In this document: positions 44,201 through 56,200 of the stretch, piece after piece
Layout of the letters: each line of letters begins with the position of its first letter
Position numbering within the stretch: position 1 is the stretch's first letter
Origin: Chrysemys picta bellii
Taxonomy: Eukaryota > Chordata > Testudines > Emydidae
Direction: 5' to 3'
Length of the DNA stretch: 64,000 bases
Assembly (NCBI RefSeq): GCF_011386835.1
Contig: NC_088791.1
Span: 6,324,998 to 6,388,997 of the forward strand
Notes under the pieces: model-generated
Databases searched by the model: none
Told to the model about the DNA's origin: nothing
The model's input: the letters and a program-made list of their open reading frames with translations, nothing else
Program-made: the position numbers and the translations under genes

Positions 44201-47200
44201 TTTATCTCTCCCGACGCACTTCGAACCCTCCCTTGGCCAATGGTGTTTTCTTAATAGCCGAGATCCTTAGTGGCCCTCTGACTGGGAAGCAAGACCTCAC
44301 AGGGTTGTCACTTGTAGCTTGCCAGGAACTGCCCCAAAGCCCCCTGTACTTCCAGTCTAGCAGAATCCTCGGCTTCTAGCTTTCTTGCCTTAATGTGTTT
44401 GTATTGGCCCCCTCTTCAGTGAGCATCTACATCGCTGTCTGGTGGTCAGAGCTGGGGACCGGTGAGTCGGGTGATAGTCCTGGCTTTGCTACTGGTCTCA
44501 TAGACTCATAGACTTTAAGGTCAGAAGGGACCATTATGATCATCTGGTCTGACCCCCTGCATCCTGCAGGCCACAAAGCCGTCCCTACCCCTTCCCTGGA
44601 CTCTGCCGTTGAAGTCCCCAATCCTGTGTTTTAGTGACGTCAATCGGCAGAGACCCTCCTGCTAGCGATCCCTGCCCCATGCTGCGGAGGAAGGCGAAAA
44701 ACCTCCAGAGTCTCAGCCAATCTACCCTGGAGGAAAATTCCTTCCCGACCCCGAATATGGCGATCAGTAAGACCCCGAGCATATAGGCAAGAGTCTCTAG
44801 CCTGACCCCTGTTAGCCATTATACTATTTACCTACCATTGCTTGGTATTCCTTGACTACTATGTTTTACCATTAAACCATTCCCTCCATAAACTTATCTA
44901 ACTTAATCTTAAAACCAGACAGGTCCGTCGCCCCCACCGTTTCCCTCGGAAGGCCATTCCAATATTTCACCCCTCTGACGGTCAGAAACCTTCGTCTAAT
45001 TTCAAGCCTGAACTTCCCCACGGCCAGTTTATATCCATTCGTTCTTGTGTCCACATTAGTACTAAGCTGGAATAATTCCTCTCCCTCCCTTGTATTTATC
45101 CCTCTGATATATTTAAAGATAGCAATCATATCCCCCCTCAGCCTTCGCTTTGTCAGACTAAACAACCCAAGCTCCTCTAGTCTCCTTTCATACGACAGGT
45201 TTTCCATTCCTCTGATCATCCTAGTCGCCCTTCTCTGCACCCGTTCCAGTTTGAGTTCATCTTTTTTAAACATGGGAGACCAGAACTGCACACAGTACTC
45301 CAAATGAGGTCTCACCAGCGCCTTATACAACGGAAGCAGAACCTCCTTATCCCTACTAGATATACCTTGCCTAATGCATCCCAAGACCGCATTGGCTTTT
45401 TTCACCGCCACGTCACATTGTCGACTCATAGTCATCCTGCGGTCTACAAGGACCCCTAGGTCCTTCTCCTCTTCCGTTACTTCTAACCAATGCGTCCCCA
45501 TCTTGTAACTAAAATTGTTATTAGTCATCCCCAAATGCATCACCTTACACTTTTCACTATTAAATTTCATCCTATTTCTGATACTCCAATTCACAAGCTC
45601 ATTCAAGTCTCCCTGCAGAATATCCCTATCCTCCTCCGAATTTGCAACGCCTCCCACCTTCGTATCATCCGCAAACTTTATCAGCCCACTCCTGCAATTG
45701 GTTCCGAGGTCAGTTATAAATAGATTAAATAAAATGGGTCCCAAAACTGAACCTTGAGGCACTCCACTAGTAACCTCCCTCCAACCTGACAGTTCACCCT
45801 TTAATACGACCCGCTGCATTCTCCCCATTAACCAATTCCTTATCCACCTCTGGATTTTCATATCGATCCCCATGTTTTTCAGTTTAACCAATAATTCCTC
45901 ATGGGGTACAGTATCAAACGCTTTACTGAAATCCAGGTATATTAGGTCCACCGCATTTCCCTTATCTAATAAGTCCGTTACTTTCTCAAAGAAGGAGATC
46001 AGATTCGTTTGGCACGATCTGCCCTTCGTAAAACCATGTTGTAATTTATCGCAATTGCCATTAACCTCAAGGTCCTCAACTAGTTTCTCTTTCAAAATTT
46101 TCTCTAGCACCTTGCACACTACAGATGTTAAACGAACAGGCCTGTAGTTACCCGGATCACTTTTTTTCCCTTTCTTGAAAATAGGAACCACGTTAGCTAT
46201 TCTCCAGTCTAATGGGACCACCCCTGAGTTTACAGATTCATTAAATATTATCGCTAATGGGCCTGCTATTTCCCGCGCCAATTCCTTCAATATTCTCGGA
46301 TGAAGATCGTCCGGTCCTCCCGACTTAGCCCCATTAAGGCGTTCAAGTTTTGTTTCTACCTCGGATACGGTAATCCCCCATCCTGAATGCCCCTCTGTAA
46401 TGGTGCTAGTATCCCTAATACCTTCATTGGCCTCATTAAACACCGATGCAAAATATTCATTGAGATATTGCACCATGCCTAGATTGTCTTTAATCTCCTC
46501 TCCGGCAATAGTCTTCAGCGGTCCCACTTCTTCTTTCTCCCAAGCCTTGCTACACAAGAAGGGATTTGCTGGTATACCAGCAAAAGGGCTGACACCCCCC
46601 AATATAACTGCATCTACACTGGGGTTTTGCCAGCATGACTGTATTCTGCAGAGGTGTATTTATTATTTTGTTCACACTCCGAACCAACACAGCTATTCCA
46701 GCAAAACTTAAGTGTAGCTCTAAATACACCTGGCGCAGGCCACAGTAGGTCACTTTCCCTGCCTGTAAAACGGGGATTTAACTCTGAGGAGTTGAGGATT
46801 AACTAATTGTCCCTTGCAAAGAACACCGAGTTCTTCTGCCAGAAGGTGCAGCGAGGTCAAATGAGGCTCCCTCTGATAGAGGCTCCAGACCCAGCTGTAT
46901 TGGCTCCTAGCCAAGGGGACATTTGTCACCCTTGTGGGTGCAGCTTTGGCGTGATCGGGGCCAGAGGGAACCGAACCTGCCGCCCGAGAGAAGAGTGCAT
47001 GGAGGAGGACGACAAGCTCTGGGCAGTTTCTTGCCTCTTCTTGTTATAAGGCACATCCCTGTGCGGTGCTTATTTCTTTGTCCTTCGTCTGGTCTGGTGG
47101 GCTTTCACCCCGACGCTTCTCTCCGGCCTGATCGCACTCTGATCTAGAGACAGGGATGGTGGCGGCAAAACGTCCAGGCTCAGTATTGCAGTGGGAGGAA

Positions 47201-50200
47201 GGAGTCAGCAACTTGGTTGTACTTCCCCTTTGCAAAGAGGAACCAGTGTCCCTCAGAACAGCCTTGGGCTCAGGGGGGCTCCTTTCAGAGCCCACCAGCC
47301 CTGCCCCTTGGTTAGCTGGCACTGCTGCTGTAGATGGGCACAGCAATTCCTGGTCAAAAGTACAAACAAATTCCAAGTGTGTGTGCCGGAGTGTCTCCCT
47401 CTCCTCCACCCCCCGTCTGCCTTCTTGTAATGCTGCAGAAATGCCGGTGGCTGGAGTGGTGCGGTGCGGGCCCATGGGCCAGGATGAGCATTGCAACCTC
47501 GCCACCGGCCTTCCGAATTCATGCAACCCCGTGGAGTCTGTCCTCGCCGCGTACCCCAAGAGAACGATGCGAATTCGGGAGCCGTTGGCCGGTGGGGATG
47601 GAAAACGTGTGATTCGGGGGATGGCAAAAACCAAAGGGGGGGGGGAATGGCCCCCCTACTTTATAACCCCCACCCCAAAAGAAATGCTGTCCGCGTGTGT
47701 CTAAGCAGAGACCTGCCAGGCTGAACCAGCCGGGCCAGGGCTTCCGGTGCTGCTTGCGCGCACCGTAATTACTGCTGCCTGTGTTATCCAATTACCTGCC
47801 TGGCACTTTCCTTTGCAGCTCATCTAATCCGGTGAGTTGTCGGCGTGATTGTTTTTATTTGGCTTGCCTGGGGAGGAGGTTTTGACCGGTCACAGAGCAG
47901 ACACGCCTCCCCCCCACACCCATGGCAAATAGCACAGGTGGTAAGTAAAGAGTTAAATCAGGCTGGGTGGGTTTAGAGGTTAAGCCAAGGGGCACGGCAG
48001 GGGGATACGTTCATTGGGGGAAGCCGTCCCATGCCGGCTGAACTGCCCCATGGAGCAGGGCTCTGGTGTGTAACGACTCCTCGGTTCTCAGCAGGGGCGG
48101 GCAGAGCCCTGTCCTTGAGTGGAAACCCTGGCTTGTGTTCCCTGCCTGGCCGCTAATTGAATTATAGTCCCTCTGGCTGCCCAACGGAGAGGGCGCGCCC
48201 CAGCCTCGAGATGCAGATTACAGCACTTTATATAGCTAATGAGGAGCGCTGGCAGCTGAACAGAGGAGCGTAATGAGCTCGGGGCAGAGATGGGGCCCCT
48301 GGAGGAACGTGGCGGGGATGGGCTGACTCCCACGGGTGTGACTCGCTTTCCGCTGACTTTGTAATGAGATGCACTGGCTGGGTGGCTTTGATTATTTTAA
48401 CTTCCACGGGAAGGAGCTTTGCTTGTGGTGCAGTGAATATTAATGCAGCTGAACACCCCCCCCCCCCATACCCCCCTGCATTCCTGCCCAATCCTGGGCC
48501 CTTGACCCCCAGTGCAGTCCCATCCAGGCACTACGGGTAGTTTGAGGAAGAGGGACCTGCTGTCCTGTGACCCGGCCCCTTTGGGGAAGTGCTGCCACCT
48601 GAATGCAGTTAAAGAAATGCAGAAGCAGGAGAGGGAAGCATCTGTATAGAATTCCCCTTGCAGAATCTAGATGTAGAGTCTTCCGTATGTTGGGGGGAGG
48701 TGCAGGGACTTGGATGCAGTTTGTAAAACTTAAGGGCCTGTATTAAATAGGAAAAATTCCCAGTTTCTTTGGCCCTAACCCACGCAAAGCCCTGTGTGTA
48801 GACATGTGGCTCTGCTCTCAGCAGAGTATCGGGGGTAGCCTTGTTGTTTTTGTGGATACAGACTAACACAGAGTCCGGTGGCACCTTAAAGACTAACCGA
48901 TTTATTTGGGCATAAGCTTTGGTGGGTAAAAAAAAAAACCCACTTCAGATGCATAGAGTGAAAGTTGCAGATGCAGGCATTCTATACTGACCCATGGAGA
49001 GCAGGGAGTTACTTCGCAAGTGGAGAACCAGTGTTGACAGGGCCAATTCGATCAGGGTGGATGTAGTCCACTCCCAATAATAGATGAGGAGGTGTCAGTT
49101 CCAGGAGAGGTGAAGCTGCTTTTGTAATGAGCCAGCCACTCCCAGTCCCTATTCAAGCCCAAATTGATGATGATAAATTTGCAAATGAATTTTAGTTCTG
49201 CTGTTTCTCTTTGAAGTCTGTTTCTGAAGGTTTTTTTGTTCAAGAACAGTTACTTTAAAATCTGTTCTAGGATGTCCAGGGAGGTTGAAGTGTTCACCTA
49301 CTGGCTTTTGTATGTTACCGTTCCTGATGTAGCTAATCAGAGTCACCATCTGCCTTGCAGATTTCAGTGCTTGGAAGAGCAAACCCAGGCAAGAGAATTG
49401 CATGCGAAGGATTGACTCCCGCTTAGCGTCGAGTTACAGCAGTAAGGGGGAAGTTAGGGACTGATTCCCAGACGGTGCCCCCAGCTCCTATGGACTTCAG
49501 CTCTTGTGACCTGCCTCTGGTCATTGCTTTCTGAGCAGGTCACGATGGGTCTGTCTGCAGTGCCGTAAAAGATCAGCGGAAGTGAAGCTCAGAGCCGGGT
49601 CACCTGACTTGGCCTCGCAGGGCTCAGGCTTCAGGGCGAAAACAGCAATGTAGAAGGTGGGGCTTGCGCTGGAGCCCGGGCCGAGAAACCCTGCGAGGGT
49701 GGAGGGTCTCGGATCCCGGGCTCCCGCCTGAGCCCGAATCTCTACTCTGCTTTTTTAGCCCTGCAAACCTGAGACAGTTGACCCAGGGTCTGAGTCGCCG
49801 TGGGGGTTTTTCTTTGCAGTGTAGACATACCCTGTGGTCCATGCATCCCCGTGTGGGCGGGCGGGAGACCGAGAAGTGTGTGAAATTCTCATATCCAGCG
49901 GCTGGGGCTTCGCGTAAAAGAACGAACCCACCCGAACTCTACAGAGTGGCTGTATTTTGTATATTGCAGATAACACAACTTTCTCACCAAATGCTCTGAA
50001 TGTTTGTCTATTGTTTCCCGCGATCCTAGATGTCCGCCTTGGGATTGTATTTTTCCAGTGTGTTAGCACGTCAGAGTCCTTGGCGCTGTACAGACACCTA
50101 GGAAGACACCGTGCCTGCCCCAATGAGCTTACGAGCTTGACTAGACAAAACAGACTTGCAGAAATAGGCAGGCAACATATACATGCGTCCGAAGAAGTGA

Positions 50201-53200
50201 GGTTTTTACTCACGAAAGCTTATGCCCAAATAAATCTGTTAGTCTTTAAGGTGCCACCAGACTCCTTGTTGTTTTTGTAGATACAGACTAACACGGCTAC
50301 CCCCTGATACTTAACATACACACGCGTTGTCTGAGGGGGTGTTAAGGCATGTCTAGCCTGTGGGGGTTGGTTTTTGTGTGTCACTTCCCTGCTCCCTTTA
50401 CCAGCCATTAACATCCATAGATTAGAATGGGGAGCGGGGCAGGGAAGAGGAGCAAAATCATACAAGTCACTTTCGAAAATGTTTGCCTGGGTGTCCTTGA
50501 TGTCTGTGTTTGCACGTCCAACTCCTAACTTCCTAAAGGGACTTGATTTTTTCTGAGCACTTCCCTCTGAAAATCCGACCCTGTAAAGGGATGTTGACGC
50601 TGCAGCTGGCAGCGAGCTTCCTGGCCCAACTAAACAGACTCGCGTTTCTGGGGTTCGAAATAGCCGTGTGGATGTTGGAGCTCCAGCAGAGACCCCTGAG
50701 CCCTTAGGCTGAGCTCAGTGGCTCCACACAGCTATTGTTTAGTGTGTTAACGCAAGTGGGGCTGAGGTGACAGACGTGTCCTCAGGTGTCTTAAACTTCC
50801 CAATCTTCCACAATCACTAGCTCGCTTGAAAATCCCGGCCACTGACTTATTTTTCTTTAGATAAACTTCCCCATAACACACTGTCAGAGGGAGGCTTTTT
50901 AAAATTGTAAACCCCAGGTCAGTTGACAGTACCACGGCTCTCCTGATTGCAGATGGGGGGGGCAGTGGGGCATGCCTGTCCCCTAAAAATAATTACAAAT
51001 AGAGCCGCGTTGCTGAAGAGACCACGTTCAGCACTGGCTTTCCCGAAGCCGCTGCTGCTCCCAGATGATGACAGGTCCCCCGCTCTTTTGGGGCGACTTT
51101 AAGCACCGGCAAGAGGCTGCATGTGTAACTTGCATTACTGCCTCCATGGAAGACATCTTTGTAACCCCTGTAATTTCAGTGTGTTCAAAATAGTGGAAAA
51201 GAAAACGAATCCGCTAAGGCAGCGGTTCTCCAACTTTACCAACCTGAGGACCCCCATTTTGATTTAAAAATTTTTGTGGACCCCCCAACCCGACTTCTAA
51301 TTTTCCCTGGGGGTGCTGAACCCCTGCTCGGCTCCAGACCCTGCCCCCACTCTGCTGCTTCTCCCAAGGCCCCTCCCCCACTCCACCTCTTCCTGCACCC
51401 GCTCCACCCCTGACCCTCCTCTTCCCGCCCCCTCCCCCAAGCACGCCCCATTCCCGCTCCTCCCACTCCCTCCCAGCACCTCCTGCACACCCCTGAACAG
51501 CTGTTCTGTGGCATGCAGGAGGCACTGGGAGGGAGGAGAAGGAGTTGATCAGTGGGGCCGGCGGCCTCGGACATGGCTCATGGCCCCCCTGGAGCCGGAT
51601 ATGACTCGCAGACCCCTTGGTGTGTACCCTCATGGACTCCCAGGGGCCCGTGGAGTTTGAGAACCACTGTGCTAAGGAGATGCTTTAGAAAATCGAACGG
51701 TGGTTTTTGGGGGGAGATGGTGAAGGGGGCCGTCAGTAGCTTAATGCCCAGCACGTTCAAATCTTGTAAAGGATTTTACCAAAAAATGCTGAGTGAATTT
51801 CCGTCCCTGCAGAAGACCAGCATATGGTGTCTATATATCCCTTAAGCCCCTTATTGTTCGCAAAAAGAGCGAGGAGTACTTGTGGCATCAGGCTTTGCTA
51901 AAATGTTTTAATAATCTAACCAAGGGAAGGACACACTGTGAAACGACTCGGATTTAGGCTGTGTTGCTTTAAAATCGAAGCGGGACCTGCCCCGAGCGCT
52001 CACGCCACAATGTTCTCTTTCTCCTGCTGTGCGAAGGCTGCCGTTGGATGTCTCTCCCCCAGCACAGATCTCTTTCCTCTTCGGAGAGCTGTTACGCTGG
52101 CTGAATCGCTCCGGCTGCCTTTTGAAAAGCCCTGGCGTGCTTGTTTGCCCGCCGCGCCCCCTCCACCACCTCCAGATTAGTTCCTTGTGTTTTCGGCTTC
52201 TCTCTGGCTTATAAACGCCCTCTGTGTCGGGGCCTCCTGATATTCCCCGGCAGTTGCAGCAGCCTGCACCTGGGTTGTGGTGTTCACGGGTGCGGTGGGG
52301 GAGGGAAGGGGTGTCCCCACAGAGGTGCCGGGCCCTCAGGCAGTGCCGGGGTTCCTTTGGTCCGAGAGAATTGTATCCCGGACGTGCTCTGAGCGTGAGG
52401 CGGGCGTGCAGCGTGTCGGCGCTAGTGAGCCCGGGAGCACGTAGTGCAAAACGCGACGGCCTGGGGGGATAAAATGGGTCTGAATGGGACGAAGAAACGT
52501 TGCCACCAGAAAAAGAAAATCTTGGTTCACACAGGATGAAATGAAACTTCGGCTGGAATCCCTGCTGCAGCTCGGATGCTGTCCTGGCCTTACCCTACCT
52601 GCTGTTCTGGCCCTTCCAAGCTCCCTGCTAGGCCTGGAGATGCTCCTAGCATAGGAAGGGTCCAATCCCGTTGGGTATAGGGCCCTGCCTGCCGATACAC
52701 ACGCACTCTTTAAACAGGGACAGGCTCCTTTCAGCCCCTCCAGCAGGGACAGCTCTAAACTCAAGCTGCGTGGGCCTGTTTCCTTTTCAGCTCTTGCGTT
52801 TCTCTCCTGCCCACTCTTCTCTGGCCGAGAGACTCTAGCCTGGGGCCGCTGTGCCTTGGGGGGCAGACTGTCCCCCTTTGGAGGTCTCCCAAGGGGAGTA
52901 GGGCCCCATTCCATGGGCTCCAAGGATGCAGCTGGGCCATCGCTGCTTCTGAGCGGTGAGCCTTTTGGGGTGTGCAGTGCACCTGGGCGTCCGACCCTGC
53001 TGACCCTTCGGGGGAAGCGGCGGGGACTGCGTCACAAGCTGCCTACGCATCCCACCTCGCTTGTCTCCCCTGGGAGAGTTCGTGCAGTGCCTCCCAGTTG
53101 CTGCTGCAAGCTCCATTCACGTCACTGGCCCTCGCTTGGGTGTGATCTGCCCTATGATTCCTGGGCCAGCACCTGGGGTCTCGTGGCTTATCCCTCTCGT

Positions 53201-56200
53201 GGCCTGTCGGCCCATCTGGGGCCGGAAACATACGTGGGTTTCTGCACCAATCAGCGAGGGCCATCGGTGGCTCTGAGCCGTGTTGCTTTGTCAGCGGGTT
53301 TGGTTGGAGGTGGCTGGCGAGAATGGACGATAAAGGGTGCCAGGGTGTGCTGGCATCGCCGCAGGCTGGCAGAAGCATCTGCAGTTCAGGCTGGATAGCT
53401 GAGCCCTCGGTCCCAGGTGCCCGTGATCCGTCACTCAGCCATGTCTGTATTGGAGCGTTAAAGCAGGCACCGTGTGCAGTTCTCCAGAACTCAGTGTGTG
53501 AATGCCTGCGGGGGGGAGGGGCTGAGTCATTTACATACATTAAAATGTTGTCACTTGTCCCAGGCGTAACTTTGCATCACTCCAGTGGAGTTGGGATTTC
53601 TTCTGAGCTGGGTTCAGATAGTCGCACTGCTGCGGGGGGGCGTCTGGTGCCGGGTAGGCGTGGAACGGCCTTTAACCACCATGTGCCCCAGGCCTGCTCT
53701 GTGCAGGGTTAGTTGCTGAAGGCTCCTGAGGTGCCGGTGGATGGGGATGCAGATGAAGGCAGTAGGGGATTTTTCGGGAGGGGAATGGCCTGGCGCAGAC
53801 ACCGCCTACAGTGTGACTTGCGTGTGAAATGACTGGCAGTCTGGAGGCATGGGGAGCTCTCAGCATCTGTGGGTCTGTGTAAAGGGCTCTAATGATCAAG
53901 AAAAGGGGGCACCGTGGGGCTCTGCATTTTTTTTTCTATCAGGAAACTGCTTCCACTTGGAGGTCTCCAACTGATTCTTTTTTCCCCCGTTGCCTCCCCT
54001 GTCGTGTGTGAAAACCCAGCCGTTCTCTTTGCCTCGCACACGATCCCAAGTAACCTGCCGTCTGAACCTAGCGAACACTTCAATGGATTTGATTATTCAC
54101 TTCTGTTTAATAGGCCAACGTTCTGCATTGCATCCTAGTGCTGTACAAACATGTGCTGTACAAAGCCAGCCCTCTGGCTGCTGTCCTGGCAGCCCAGCAA
54201 CGCGGCTGCTGGGTAGGTCATTGGCAGCAGAGATCGAACCAAAGACCTCTGGATCTAAAAGCCCTGGGCCTTTCTAAGGGACCCCAGGTCTGTAAGCTAA
54301 GGCTGTAACAAGCTCGTCAATGTCTATATATGGCCCAGCCACCAGCAGAGGGGAGCAGACCACCGCACTGAGTAGGTGTGAATAACGCTAATTCAGGTGG
54401 AGCTGAACCAGTGGGAGCAATGCTGAGAAAGTTGTGCAAAAATCTCTCTAGTGTAGCACAGACTCCGGGGTGCCGCCGTACTGAACAGGTGGGGTTTGCG
54501 TGGCGATTGAAAGGAGCAGAGAGCTTGATCTAAACTTTGTGTGTTCTGGGCATACAGGCCAAAGGGGTGCAAGTGGGGAAAACCTGCTGGGGTAGGAGGC
54601 AGAACAGATTTCCTCCTCTAGCTGTCTGAGTTCTGCAGGGCTGACTGGGATAAATGCATGAGAACCAATACAGCTGAGAGAGGCTGTGTGAAAAAGGTCC
54701 CTTTTCTCTCCCGCCTGTAGCTGCACTTCAGATCAGACTTGAGCCAAAATTTAGACTCTGTAAAAGTGTGTGTGTGTGTGTGTTTCCTAATTGCCTAGTG
54801 GCCCCAACCAAGATCAAGGCCGCGTTATGGTGGGAGACAGCCTTCGTGCGGAAGAGCTTGCAAGCTAAATGGACATAACGGGTGGGAGGGGAAATGGAGG
54901 CACAGGGCAGGGTTGTGTTGCACCCATGGCTGCACAGAGGCTCTGGGGCAGAGCTGGGGGGTGGTTGGATTTTTTTTTAGTCTACGCTCCTCCGGGCAGC
55001 GACTCTGTCCGTCTTGGTACGGGGCTGAGTGCTTGGATGGTGCTCGGATAATAAAGGGTGTTTAAAATGCCTAGATTAATGTTTAACATGGGGCTGTCCT
55101 GTTTGAAATGTAAATGTTGGAGGCTGTATTTTTACTTCCGTGTTGCACTCCGAAGAAGCAGCAAAGCATCGCCCCTGGGGTGAGGGGGCGCTAAACCCCC
55201 AGAATCTGTTAGCCTCCTAACTCCACCTTAAGCTTCCCAGGAAAGCTGTCCCGCTCGCATGCAACTGCCCCAGGGCCTCTGTGCTTGGCTCCTGCCCGCT
55301 CAGCTGGGCTGCCTGGCCTTCGGGCTGGTTTCAGCACAAGGCCGGTCAATGGTCAATGAGCACTCGGGCCTCGCCTAGGTCGGCTATTTCTCACGGCTCA
55401 GGCGGCTGGGAGGTGTGTCTGAGTGACGCAGAGAGCAGCTCTGGCCTTGGGCCCAGCCCGTCCTCTGGTGAAATGCTAACAGCAGAGTATAAACCAGGGA
55501 GTGAACTCCCCTCTGTGTGTCTGGGGCTGGTATGGAGCAGCTGAACGAGGCACCAGGGATGCCTGCTCTGAGACTGCCGCTCCCCATCCCAGGTACAAGG
55601 CAAGGGAGCTGTCGCTTGATGCCTGGCTCTGCACCCGGCCGGGGCTGGGTCGGATTGTTATGGCCCCCAGGAGAGCTCTGCTAGGGACTCGGGCTGGTTT
55701 GGTGACCCGCCGAGCACCTCCTGCAGGAAAGAAGGGGCTGCTGCCCCCCCAGCCGTGCAGGTGAAGCGAGCCCAGGTAAGTGGAGGATGGGCAGAGGCCA
55801 CAGCGGTGGGTGGGTGGGTAGATGGGGCAGAGATGCGACCAGCCCCAGAGGGATGGGTGGTCACTGCTTGAGCCGGTGGGGCAGGGGGTAACCTCATGAC
55901 TTCAGGAGTGAGCGATTTGCTGCTGTTACAGTGCAGGTCTCCTCTGTGCCCTGAGGGCTCAACTCCTGCCTGGGCTAGCAGGAGCCTCCCGCATGAGGCA
56001 GAGGAGACGTGATGTGTCCCGTGTCTGGTTCTGGTGCTTTTCCAAACCCCGCAGAGTCTTTGGGGGGGGGGGAGGTGCTGGAAGGGGGTGGACTGACTCC
56101 CATCTCTGGAAGGAAGCGAACACCCCCCTGGTGCTGAGCAGTTCCCCAGCAGAAGGGGAAGCTGCAGTAACTGCGATTTCCCTCTGCCCCTCCAGGTACA

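Noticed and set aside
47044..47704. Overlapping 180-196-codon frames on opposite strands
   Set aside because: No recognisable domain, codon usage follows GC content, and they lie inside TSPAN33 intron 1.
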